From Vannielia litorea (lineage in GTDB: Bacteria; Pseudomonadota; Alphaproteobacteria; Rhodobacterales; Rhodobacteraceae), in NCBI RefSeq assembly GCF_019801175.1, contig NZ_JAHVJR010000001.1, forward strand, positions 2,418,001 through 2,482,000: a stretch of 64,000 bases of DNA, given 5' to 3'. A model generated the notes under the pieces. The model saw nothing but the letters and a program-made list of their open reading frames with translations, was not told the DNA's origin and did not search any database. A program made the position numbers and the translations under genes. The stretch's first letter is position 1. Every line of letters starts with the position of its first letter. Shown here piece after piece: positions 18,442 through 26,160 of this stretch.

Positions 18442-19539
18442 TCAGCCGGAATGGAGAAAATGCAGCACGTCGCCGTCCTGCACAACATAGGCTTTGCCCT
18501 CGGCGCGCATCTTGCCCGCCTCCTTAGCGCCCTGTTCACCATTTCCGGCTATGTAATCAGCGTAGGCGATCGTTTCGGCCCGGATGAACCCTTTTTCGAA
18601 GTCGCCATGGATCACGCCCGCCGCGCGCGGGGCAGAGGTGCCCTCCGGGATCGTCCAGGCGCGGGCTTCCTTGGGGCCGACGGTAAAATAGGTTTGCAGG
18701 TGCAGCAGCTCGTAACCCGCCTTGATCAGCCGCGACAGGCCGGCTTCTTTCAGGCCCAGTTCCTCGAGGAACATCTCGGCCTCTTCGGCATCGAGCTGGC
18801 TAATCTCTTCTTCGATCTTCGCAGAGATCACCACCGCAGCAGCGCCCTGTTCGGCGGCCATCTTCGCCACCGCCTCGGAATGCGCGTTGCCAGTGGCCGC
18901 CTCATCCTCGGCCACGTTGCACACATAGAGGATCGGCTTGGTGGTGAGCAGCTGAAGCTGCCGCCATGCCCGTGCGTCTTCGTCGGAAACCTCAACCGAG
19001 CGCGCCGGTTTGCCGTCTTCCAGCGCCGCCTGAGCCTCGGCGAGCAGGCGATCCTGCAGGGCGGCTTCCTTGTCGTTGCCCTTGAGCTTGCGCACCAGAC
19101 CGGCGCGGCGCTTCTCGATGCTCTCGAGGTCGGCCAGCATCAACTCGGTCTCGATGGTCTCGGCATCGGCCACCGGGTCCACCCGGCCTTCGACGTGGGT
19201 CACATCGCCATCCTCAAAGCAGCGCAGCACATGAGCCACCGCATCGCACTCGCGGATGTTGGCCAGAAACTGGTTGCCCAGCCCTTCTCCCTTGCTCGCG
19301 CCCTTCACCAGCCCGGCGATATCAACAAAGGTCATCCGCGTCGGGATGATTTGCTTGGAGCTCGCAATCGCGGCGAGTTTGTCCAGCCGGTCATCCGGCA
19401 CCGCCACTTCGCCCACGTTGGGCTCGATAGTGCAGAACGGAAAGTTCGCCGCCTGCGCCGCCGCCGTGCGGGTAAGCGCGTTGAAGAGCGTCGATTTGCC
19501 CACGTTGGGCAGCCCCACGATACCGGTCTTGAAGCCCAT
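18442..19539 (-). CDS. ychF: Redox-regulated ATPase YchF (Obg-like, OLA1 family)
   Basis: The protein has 365 residues, the normal length. The Walker A motif GLPNVGKST is at residues 8-16, switch II DIAGLVKGASKGEG follows, and the usual G4 NKxD is replaced by NVAED, which is why YchF prefers ATP. A coiled-coil arm (about 130-200) and a C-terminal TGS-like domain (QTYFTVGPKEARAWTIPEGTSAPRAAGVIHGDFEKGFIRAE) are present. YchF binds ribosomes and is linked to stress responses. GGAGG lies 6 bases before the ATG. It is transcribed opposite to the 19.7 kb gene pair. Confidence 0.97.
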   Translation of the reverse strand: MGFKTGIVGLPNVGKSTLFNALTRTAAAQAANFPFCTIEPNVGEVAVPDDRLDKLAAIASSKQIIPTRMTFVDIAGLVKGASKGEGLGNQFLANIRECDAVAHVLRCFEDGDVTHVEGRVDPVADAETIETELMLADLESIEKRRAGLVRKLKGNDKEAALQDRLLAEAQAALEDGKPARSVEVSDEDARAWRQLQLLTTKPILYVCNVAEDEAATGNAHSEAVAKMAAEQGAAAVVISAKIEEEISQLDAEEAEMFLEELGLKEAGLSRLIKAGYELLHLQTYFTVGPKEARAWTIPEGTSAPRAAGVIHGDFEKGFIRAETIAYADYIAGNGEQGAKEAGKMRAEGKAYVVQDGDVLHFLHSG

Positions 19540-19681
19540 TGCCTTGCCTCCGATTGTCCGAGCCGCCTTCTACGGCGGGCCGCGCGGGAGGGCAATGGCC
19601 GCTTGCCGCTTGCGCCCACGGCCCTGCGGCTTAGAACGGGTGAAACAGCCAACAAGCCCAAGCAAGGCCAAGACCGTCCAC

Positions 19682-20056
19682 ATGCTTCGCCCGATCCTCG
19701 CCCTCGCCCTGCTGGCTGCTGCGCCCGCCGCCGCGCAACAGGACGAAACCTTCTTTTTCCTGCTCACCGCGCCGCAACTGACCTGCCTGCGCGACAATGC
19801 AGAGACCTACGCGCCAGCCGAGGGCCAGACCGCCTTTGTCACGCTGGCCGACTGTGGCAATGGCAGCCCCGCCCCGGCGCCGGATGCCGCGCAGTTCTCC
19901 ACGCCCGACATTTCGCTCTTCGACGGCACGGAAGCGCCCGATGCGGTGGTCGCGCTTTCGGCGCAGGATTTTGCCTGCCTCGCCAAGCTGGAGATTCCGC
20001 AAGAGGCTGGGCTGCTCGCCTTCTACCCGGAGCGCTGCAATGTCGAACCCCGCTGA
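19682..20056 (+). CDS. Small exported protein, function unknown
   Basis: The protein has 124 residues. The start at 19682 is chosen because it opens directly into a signal peptide (LRPILALALLAAAPAAAQQ). The mature part has four cysteines spread as possible pairs (LTCLRD, LADCGNG, FACLAK, ERCNVE) and an ETFFFLLTAPQ block. No family is recognised. Its 3' end overlaps the next gene by 17 bases, so the two are likely co-expressed. Confidence 0.7.
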   Translation: MLRPILALALLAAAPAAAQQDETFFFLLTAPQLTCLRDNAETYAPAEGQTAFVTLADCGNGSPAPAPDAAQFSTPDISLFDGTEAPDAVVALSAQDFACLAKLEIPQEAGLLAFYPERCNVEPR

Positions 20057-20642
20057 AGAGGCTGCCCCGCCTCGCTCGCGCATCCGCCGGTTCTTCAAGC
20101 CCGAGATGGATATCGACACGCTGGCTCATATCTTCACCCTCGTGGTGGCCGTGGCCGGTATGGCGAAGTTCTTCTACGATCAGGATCAGGCCACCAAGGC
20201 CGAGAACCGCGAGCGGGCGATCACCTATATCAACGCCTATACCGAAGACCCGCTGCTCGGCACGCGGCAGTCGCTCTATGATTTCTGGGCCGGTCAGCCT
20301 GAGCTGGTGGCCATGATGCGCGGCCAGCAGATGACGCCGCGCAACTATGCAGCCATGTTGCAAGCCTCGGTGTTCCGCACCGGCGCCGCCGAGCCGATCC
20401 GCGAGCCGCTTCTGGTGCTCGACAGTTTTTACAGCCAGGTCAGCTTCTGCGAGAGCGCGGGCCTCTGTGACACCGCCATCATCGACCGCTACTTCTGCGA
20501 ACACGCCCGCCGCGACGCGCAGGCCTACGCGCCCTTCTTCGCGCATCTGCGCACTCAGAGCGGCGACACGCGCATCGGGGTTGAGCTGGCCAATTTCGCC
20601 GGGCGGTGCACCCCTACAGGCGCGGAGCCGCCCACAGGCTGA
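20040..20642 (+). CDS. Membrane-anchored protein of unknown function
   Basis: The ATG at 20040 lies inside the end of the upstream gene. The protein has 200 residues: a short basic cytoplasmic N terminus (PRSRIRRFFKP), one hydrophobic segment (about 27-44, LAHIFTLVVAVAGMAKFFY), then a helical domain with a QSLYDFWAGQPELVAMM stretch and several cysteines (VSFCESAGLCDTA, RYFCEHARR). This looks like a single-pass membrane protein. No known motif is seen. The overlap with the small exported protein suggests a two-gene envelope unit. Confidence 0.7.
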   Translation: MSNPAEEAAPPRSRIRRFFKPEMDIDTLAHIFTLVVAVAGMAKFFYDQDQATKAENRERAITYINAYTEDPLLGTRQSLYDFWAGQPELVAMMRGQQMTPRNYAAMLQASVFRTGAAEPIREPLLVLDSFYSQVSFCESAGLCDTAIIDRYFCEHARRDAQAYAPFFAHLRTQSGDTRIGVELANFAGRCTPTGAEPPTG

Positions 20643-20688
20643 CGCGGGATCGCATCAGGGTTGACCCTCCGTCGATCGCTCTTTTATG

Positions 20689-20700
20689 TTGATATCAACT
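20689..20700. promoter_or_regulatory. Perfect palindrome, possible operator of the VOC gene
   Basis: GTTGATATCAAC is a perfect 12-bp palindrome lying 17 bases before the start of the VOC gene and just before its AAAGGAG. The position fits an operator for a dimeric regulator (ArsR- or MarR-type sites look like this), but no regulator gene is adjacent. Confidence 0.4.
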
Positions 20701-20717
20701 CACAAAGGAGACCCGAC

Positions 20718-21137
20718 ATGGAAGCCACCCCCTATCTCTTCTTCAAAGGCACCTGCCGCGAAGCCTTTGAAACCTATGCAAAAGTATTCGGCTCCCCCGC
20801 CCCGGACCTGATGACCTACGCAAACCTGCCCGAAGCGGACAAGGCCCAGATGCCCGACATCCCCGCCGACGCGGTGATGCACGGCAGCATGAAAATCGGC
20901 GAAAGCCTCGTCTACGGGTCCGACGACATGATGGGAGAATTCATCCCCATGGCCGGCTGCTCCATGGCCGCAACCCTCCCCGACGAGGCCACAACCCGCG
21001 CGGCTTTCGAGGCCCTCGCCGAAGGCGGCGAAGTGCGCATGCCGCTGATGCCAATGTTCTGGACCCCGCTCTTCGGCACCCTGACTGACCGCTTCGGCAT
21101 CCGCTGGATGGTCATGGCCGAGGGCGACCAAGGCTGA
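20718..21137 (+). CDS. VOC (glyoxalase/PhnB-like) family protein
   Basis: The protein has 139 residues. The start at 20718 follows AAAGGAG by 7 bases. The sequence begins PYLFFKGTCREAFETY, the usual opening of PhnB-type VOC proteins, and ends with FGTLTDRFGIRWMVM, the usual final strand. A central stretch with GESLVYGSDDMMGEF is also typical. The family has paired beta-alpha-beta-beta-beta modules, but the substrate is generally unknown. It was not possible to assign metal ligands. Confidence 0.85.
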   Translation: MEATPYLFFKGTCREAFETYAKVFGSPAPDLMTYANLPEADKAQMPDIPADAVMHGSMKIGESLVYGSDDMMGEFIPMAGCSMAATLPDEATTRAAFEALAEGGEVRMPLMPMFWTPLFGTLTDRFGIRWMVMAEGDQG

Positions 21138-21213
21138 TCTTGCCCGCCGGGGCGGGCGGCCCACCTGCCCCGGCTATGTCTTTCTGCATTGCCCTCCCGA
21201 CCCTGTGACTGGC

Positions 21214-21242
21214 ATGTTCCGGGATAGGAACATATACAGAAC
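21214..21242 (+). promoter_or_regulatory. Alphaproteobacterial LexA box with overlapping inverted repeat
   Basis: GAAC (21228-21231), seven bases ATATACA, GAAC (21239-21242) is an exact match to the GAAC-N7-GAAC (GTTC-N7-GTTC) SOS box known for Rhodobacter and relatives. It ends 3 bases before the ATG of the radical SAM gene. An inverted repeat ATGTTCC-N6-GGAACAT (21214-21233) overlaps the first half-site. LexA bound here would block transcription or initiation. Confidence 0.7.
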
Positions 21243-21245
21243 ATC

Positions 21246-22472
21246 ATGGTCAAACGCACGCTTCAAGACAAGCTGGCGATCCTCGCGGACGCCGCCAAAT
21301 ACGACGCCTCCTGCGCCTCCTCAGGCGGGGAGAAGCGCAACAGCAAGGATGGCAACGGCCTCGGTTCCTCCGGCGGCGCGGGCATCTGCCATGCCTACGC
21401 GCCCGACGGTCGTTGCATCTCGCTGCTGAAGATCCTGATGACGAACTTCTGCATCTACGACTGCGCCTATTGCGTAAACCGGGTCAGCAGCCGGGTGGAA
21501 CGGGCGCGGTTCTCGGTGGAGGAGGTCGTGCATCTCACCGTCGAGTTCTACCGCCGCAACTACATCGAGGGGCTTTTCCTGTCGTCCGGCATCATCAAGT
21601 CACCCGATGACACGATGGCCGACATGGTTCGCATCGCTAGAACCCTGCGGGAGCAGGAGAACTTCCGCGGTTACATCCACCTCAAAACCATCCCCGATGC
21701 CTCGCCCGAACTTCTCGACGAGGCAGGCAAATGGGCCGACCGGCTCTCGATCAACGTCGAGCTGCCCACCGAGCAGGCCCTGACCTCGCTCGCACCTGAG
21801 AAATCCGCTCAGCAGATCCGCACCGCCATGGCAGGTGTCCGTGCCCGCCGGGAGGCCGCGAAAGAGCCAAGTTGGAAAGGCCGCCGCGGCCGGTTTGCGC
21901 CCGCCGGACAGAGCACCCAGATGATCGTCGGCGCCGATGCGGCGAAAGACAGTGACATCCTCGTCAACTCCTCCACGCTCTATGCCAGTTACAAGCTGTC
22001 CCGTGTGTACTACTCCGCCTTCTCCCCCATCCCAGATGCCTCGAAGGCCCTCCCGCTCATCCGCCCGCCCCTGAAACGCGAGCACCGTCTCTATCAGGCC
22101 GACTGGCTGATGCGGTTCTACGGCTTCGCCGCGGATGAGATCGCCCCCGCCTCCGGCATGCTCGACCTCGAGATCGACCCCAAACTCGCTTGGGCGCTGC
22201 ACCACCGCGAGGCCTTTCCCGTCGACATCAACCGCGCCTCTCGTGAGGCCCTGCTGCGAACACCCGGCCTCGGCACGACCAGCGTAAAACGCATCCTCGC
22301 CGCCCGGCGGCACCGCACCCTTCGCTATGACGACCTCCTCAAGATCGGCTGCAACCTGAAGAACGCGAAGCCCTTCATCACCTGCCCCGGCTGGTCCCCC
22401 CGTGGACTAACCGATGACGCCAACCTGCGCGCCCGCTTCGCCCCGCCGCCCGAGCAGCTCTCGCTCTTCTGA
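21246..22472 (+). CDS. Radical SAM protein, putative DNA modification/repair type (TIGR03916-like)
   Basis: The protein has 408 residues. The radical SAM [4Fe-4S] motif CIYDCAYC uses Cys69, Cys73 and Cys76. It is preceded by conserved-looking SSGGAGICHAYAPDGRCISLLKIL. The C-terminal part contains a helix-hairpin-helix DNA-binding signature (INRASREALLRTPGLGTTSVKRIL). This is the family that is almost always encoded beside a UdgX-type uracil-DNA protein, as here. Its stop overlaps the next ATG (TGATG). The chemical reaction is not known. It is probably SOS-induced given the LexA box next to its start. Confidence 0.9.
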   Translation: MVKRTLQDKLAILADAAKYDASCASSGGEKRNSKDGNGLGSSGGAGICHAYAPDGRCISLLKILMTNFCIYDCAYCVNRVSSRVERARFSVEEVVHLTVEFYRRNYIEGLFLSSGIIKSPDDTMADMVRIARTLREQENFRGYIHLKTIPDASPELLDEAGKWADRLSINVELPTEQALTSLAPEKSAQQIRTAMAGVRARREAAKEPSWKGRRGRFAPAGQSTQMIVGADAAKDSDILVNSSTLYASYKLSRVYYSAFSPIPDASKALPLIRPPLKREHRLYQADWLMRFYGFAADEIAPASGMLDLEIDPKLAWALHHREAFPVDINRASREALLRTPGLGTTSVKRILAARRHRTLRYDDLLKIGCNLKNAKPFITCPGWSPRGLTDDANLRARFAPPPEQLSLF

Positions 22473-23887
22473 TGCTCACCGTCCGCCTGCCAAAAATCGG
22501 GTCGGTCGCCGCCTGGCGCAGCGAGGCCAGGAGACTCGCTGCTGAAGGGATAGGGGCGGAACATGTGCGCTGGACACAAGACAGCGAGCAGGATCTGTTT
22601 GCATCCGACAAAGCGCCGCGCGGCGCCCCGGTGGAAATCCGGCTCTCCAAGCAGGCGCTCTTCGATATCGAAAGCAGCCTGTACCATCGCGACCCCGAGC
22701 GATTTGCCCGCGCCTACGCGCTCGTCCTCCGCCTCGGTCGCGGCGAAATCCGCTGGGGCGACCGAGCCGATGATGCGCTGCGCAAGCTCCTGCATCAGCG
22801 CAAGGAGGTGGGCCGCGACATCCACAAGATGCACGCGTTTGTCCGCTTCAATGAGGTCACCGAACCCGGCGCAAACCGCCGGGCCTTTGCCGCTTGGTTC
22901 GAGCCCGACAACCCGATTACCGAGGCCGCCGCGCCCTTCTTTGCCAAGCGGTTCGGAGATATGGACTGGGTGATAGCCACGCCTGACCTGACCGCCCGCT
23001 TCATCGCCGGCCAGCTGTCGTTTGAGGAAACCCGGGCAGACGCTCGCCCGCCCGAGGATGCCAGCCATGAGCTGTGGCGGACCTATTACGCCAACATCTT
23101 TAACCCCGCGCGCCTGATGCCCGAGGCGATGCGCTCGGAGATGCCCAAGAAATACTGGAAGAACCTGCCTGAGGCGCGGCTTATCCCCGATTTGATCCGC
23201 ACCGCCCCGGCCCGTGCGGCGGAGATGCATGCCAAGATGCCTTCCATCCCGCCCGCCTTCGCCGCTAAGGCCGTCGCAACCCGTGCACCGATGCCGGAGG
23301 GTGTGACGCTCGAGACCTTCAAGCAACATCTCGATGCCTGCACCCGCTGCCCGATCGGGTGCCGCGCCACTCAGGCTGTCGCGGGAGAGGGCCCTTGGAC
23401 TGCGCCGCTGATGGTGGTTGGTGAGCAACCGGGCGACGCCGAGGACTTATCGGGCAAGCCCTTCGTCGGGCCGGCTGGCCAGCTCTTCGGTACCTGCGCG
23501 GCAAAGGCCGGTCTTCCGCTGGAGAAGGTCTACGTCACCAATGCGGTGAAGCACTTCAAGTTCACCCCACGCGGCAAACGCCGCATACACCAGCGCCCTG
23601 ACGCCGGGGAGGTCGAGATTTGCTCATGGTGGCTCGATCTCGAGCGGCAATGGGTGAAGCCGCGATTGCTTCTCGCAATGGGTGCTACCGCCGCGCTGGC
23701 TCTGACCGGGTCGGCAAAGAACATCACCGCCCGGCGGGGGACGGTGGAGGCCACGAAAGATGGCACACCGGTTCTGCTGACGACCCATCCAAGCTATCTG
23801 CTACGGCTGCCCGACCAGCCAGCGCGGATTGCCGCCGAGGCGAAATTCACTGAAGATCTGAGGGCGGCCAAAGCAATGCTCGCCTGA
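22472..23887 (+). CDS. DUF4130-UdgX fusion: uracil-DNA binding/glycosylase protein
   Basis: The protein has 471 residues. The N-terminal ~240 residues are a DUF4130 domain (YHRDPERFARAYALVLRLGRG, RKEVGRDIHKMHAFVRF), the usual linker partner of the radical SAM protein. The C-terminal part is a family 4-like uracil-DNA glycosylase with Fe-S cysteines (CTRCPIGC plus Cys in EICSWW), motif GEQPGDAEDLSGKPFVGPAG and the R-loop KRRIHQRP with His373. In mycobacterial UdgX the equivalent histidine forms a covalent bond to the abasic sugar after uracil removal, so suicide cross-linking is expected here too (family knowledge). It is co-transcribed with the radical SAM gene. Confidence 0.92.
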   Translation: MLTVRLPKIGSVAAWRSEARRLAAEGIGAEHVRWTQDSEQDLFASDKAPRGAPVEIRLSKQALFDIESSLYHRDPERFARAYALVLRLGRGEIRWGDRADDALRKLLHQRKEVGRDIHKMHAFVRFNEVTEPGANRRAFAAWFEPDNPITEAAAPFFAKRFGDMDWVIATPDLTARFIAGQLSFEETRADARPPEDASHELWRTYYANIFNPARLMPEAMRSEMPKKYWKNLPEARLIPDLIRTAPARAAEMHAKMPSIPPAFAAKAVATRAPMPEGVTLETFKQHLDACTRCPIGCRATQAVAGEGPWTAPLMVVGEQPGDAEDLSGKPFVGPAGQLFGTCAAKAGLPLEKVYVTNAVKHFKFTPRGKRRIHQRPDAGEVEICSWWLDLERQWVKPRLLLAMGATAALALTGSAKNITARRGTVEATKDGTPVLLTTHPSYLLRLPDQPARIAAEAKFTEDLRAAKAMLA

Positions 23888-23902
23888 CCGCCCTTTGAGG
23901 CG

Positions 23903-25270
23903 TTAGCCGTGCTCGGTGCTCACATCTTTCAACGCAGCTTCAACGCCCGTCAGAATCTCGGCCACGCCTTCCTCATCGATGATCATCGGCGGGCAGAAGG
24001 CGATTGTGTCACCAAGGTTACGGGCAATGACGCCGTGGTTCATCAGCGCCACGTTCATCGCTGTGCCGAGCGCGCCAACCGGCTTTTCTTCCTTCGCCTT
24101 TGCCGGGTCCATCTCCAGCGCCGCGATCAGTCCGATGCCGCGCATTTCACCCACAAGGCCGAACTCGTCAGCCAGTTTCTTCAGCCCGGCCCGCAGCGGC
24201 TCGCCCTGTTTGGCGGCATTGGCGACCAGCCCGCGCTCTTCAATGATCGCAATGTTCTCGAGCGCCACGGCGGCCCCGACCGGATGGCCGGCGCCAGTGA
24301 CACCGTGGCCCAGAGTACCGATCCGCCCCGACTCGTCCTGAATGGGCGCATAGGCGCGTTCGTTCAGCAGCACGGCGGAGAGCGGGAAGTAGGAGGAGGT
24401 GATCTGCTTGGAGGTCACGAGGATATCGGGCTTGATATCAAAGGTCTGACTCCCCCAGAGGTTGCCTGTCCGGCCAAAGCCACAGATCACCTCGTCAGCG
24501 ACCAGCAGGATGTCATACTTGGCCAGCACCTCTTGGATCTTCTGCCAGTAGCCTTTGGGCGGCACCACCACGCCACCTGCCCCCATCACCGGCTCCCCGA
24601 TGAAGGCGGCAATGGTATCCGGGCCTTCGGCCTGGATCATCGCGTCGAGATCTGCGGCGCAGCGAGTGGCGAACTCCTCTTCGCTCTCGCCGTCCTGCCC
24701 TTCTTTCCAGTAGTGCGGGCAAGTGGTGTGGAGGATCTGCGGCAGCGGAAGATCGAAGCTCTTGTGGTTATATGGCAGGCCCGTCATCGAGGCCGACGCC
24801 ACAGTAACGCCGTGGTAGCCGCGCAGACGGGAGATGATCTTTTTCTTCTCCGGCTTGCCCAGCGCGTTGGAGCGATACCAGAGAAACTTGACCACAGTGT
24901 CATTGGCCTCAGAGCCGGAGTTTGTGAAATAGGCCTTGCTCATTGGCACCGGCGCAAGGCTCACCAGCTTCTCGGCGAGATCAATCGCGGGGCCGTGCGA
25001 GCGGTGGGCGAAGGTCTGGTAGTAAGGCAGCTTCTGCATCTGCTCGGTGGCAGCCTTCACCAGCCGCACTTCGCCAAAACCCACAGCCACCGACCACAGG
25101 CCGGCCAGCGCCTCGACGTAGCGCTTGCCTTGGTTGTCAAAAACATGAACGCCCTCGCCCCGTTCGATCACCGTGGGGCCGACCTCCTGATGCAGCTCGG
25201 CATTGGTGTAGCTGTGCAGGTGATAGGCGATGTCGCGGGCTTCGGGCGAATTCGGCGAGTGGCGATTCAT
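23903..25270 (-). CDS. Class III (omega) aminotransferase, PLP-dependent
   Basis: The protein has 455 residues from ATG at 25270, chosen because GGAAAGG precedes it and family N termini begin near here. Typical features are YFTNSGSEANDT (phosphate binding), RLRGYHG, the PLP-contacting Asp in LVADEVICGFGRTG, and the Schiff-base Lys288 in VTSKQ. Family members move an amino group from taurine, beta-alanine, putrescine or aryl amines to pyruvate. The substrate is not decidable here. It ends 15 bases from the convergent UdgX gene. Confidence 0.9.
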   Translation of the reverse strand: MNRHSPNSPEARDIAYHLHSYTNAELHQEVGPTVIERGEGVHVFDNQGKRYVEALAGLWSVAVGFGEVRLVKAATEQMQKLPYYQTFAHRSHGPAIDLAEKLVSLAPVPMSKAYFTNSGSEANDTVVKFLWYRSNALGKPEKKKIISRLRGYHGVTVASASMTGLPYNHKSFDLPLPQILHTTCPHYWKEGQDGESEEEFATRCAADLDAMIQAEGPDTIAAFIGEPVMGAGGVVVPPKGYWQKIQEVLAKYDILLVADEVICGFGRTGNLWGSQTFDIKPDILVTSKQITSSYFPLSAVLLNERAYAPIQDESGRIGTLGHGVTGAGHPVGAAVALENIAIIEERGLVANAAKQGEPLRAGLKKLADEFGLVGEMRGIGLIAALEMDPAKAKEEKPVGALGTAMNVALMNHGVIARNLGDTIAFCPPMIIDEEGVAEILTGVEAALKDVSTEHG

Positions 25271-25354
25271 GGCAGGGCCTTTCCGTAGGATTTCGCGGCC
25301 CAGCATCCACAGGCGCTGGCGGATGTCACCCCCCAGAAAGCGCAGGCTGAAAAA

Positions 25355-26059
25355 CTAGCGTATCGGCGCGGCCAGCGGCAGTCCGAGGCCCTTCAAGGCT
25401 TCCGGGGTTTCTCGGGGCAACTGTTGTGCTGCCGTGTACTCACCCACACCCGGCCGGTGGGCGAGGTACCGGGTGAAAAGGCCCACGTAGAACTCCAGAT
25501 CGTGCCTCTTTTCCTGCAAGGTCTCCAGCCGCGCCTGCACCCGTTCAACCGGCCCGGCATCGTCATAGGATTTGGGAAGTTCGAAACGCAGCATGTCCAG
25601 ACAAGGCAAAAGCAGGTCGAGCAGCGCCATCGCCGCCACCGAGTGGAGCGCATTCTCGGCAGCATGCTCCGTTCGATGGCGCGGCAAGAGCAGCGCCTGC
25701 ACCGAACCAAAGGCCCTCATGAACCGGACCCAGACCTTTTGAATCCCGTCGATGGCGGTTTGCGCGGCGACCCGGATCCCCACAAGCGAGAGATGGGCGA
25801 TTGGCACATGGACATCGGCATCCGCAATTAGCCCCCGGTCATGTGATGCGGGCAGGTGCAGTTTCAACTGTTCCAGAAAAGCGGGGGTGAACGCCTGCTC
25901 TACCGGCTGAGGAACAGCGAAACTGGTCTTCGTGCGGGTTGCGCCGAGATTGAACTCGACCCGGTCTACGAACCACTGGTTGGTGGTTGTGTCGCGAAAG
26001 ATCGACAACGCAATTTGACTCGAATTTTCAGCACCTTCCGTATCCGCACCAATCCACAT
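25355..26059 (-). CDS. Unrecognised protein, mostly helical
   Basis: The protein has 234 residues from ATG at 26059. An in-frame ATG at 26098 would add 13 residues, and neither start has a clear ribosome binding site. The first ~95 residues look like beta strands (FVDRVEFNLGATRTKTSFAV). The rest is helical with a hydrophobic stretch ENALHSVAAMALLDLLLPCLDML and a coiled-coil-like ERVQARLETLQEKRHDLEFY. No signal peptide and no known motif are seen. It lies downstream of and in the same direction as the CheB-CheR-PAS gene. Confidence 0.6.
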   Translation of the reverse strand: MWIGADTEGAENSSQIALSIFRDTTTNQWFVDRVEFNLGATRTKTSFAVPQPVEQAFTPAFLEQLKLHLPASHDRGLIADADVHVPIAHLSLVGIRVAAQTAIDGIQKVWVRFMRAFGSVQALLLPRHRTEHAAENALHSVAAMALLDLLLPCLDMLRFELPKSYDDAGPVERVQARLETLQEKRHDLEFYVGLFTRYLAHRPGVGEYTAAQQLPRETPEALKGLGLPLAAPIR

Positions 26060-26160
26060 CTTGCAGCCCTCGTCGCAACCTTTTCGGGAACACGGCATTA
26101 TCGGCCGGAAATCGTTACCTTATGGTTAACGGGCGGTGGACGCGGGTAAGGATGCGGCAG

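Noticed and set aside
18403..20316. + strand 637-codon frame across ychF
   Set aside because: It is antisense to the certain ychF gene and continues out of frame over the two small envelope genes; no motifs.
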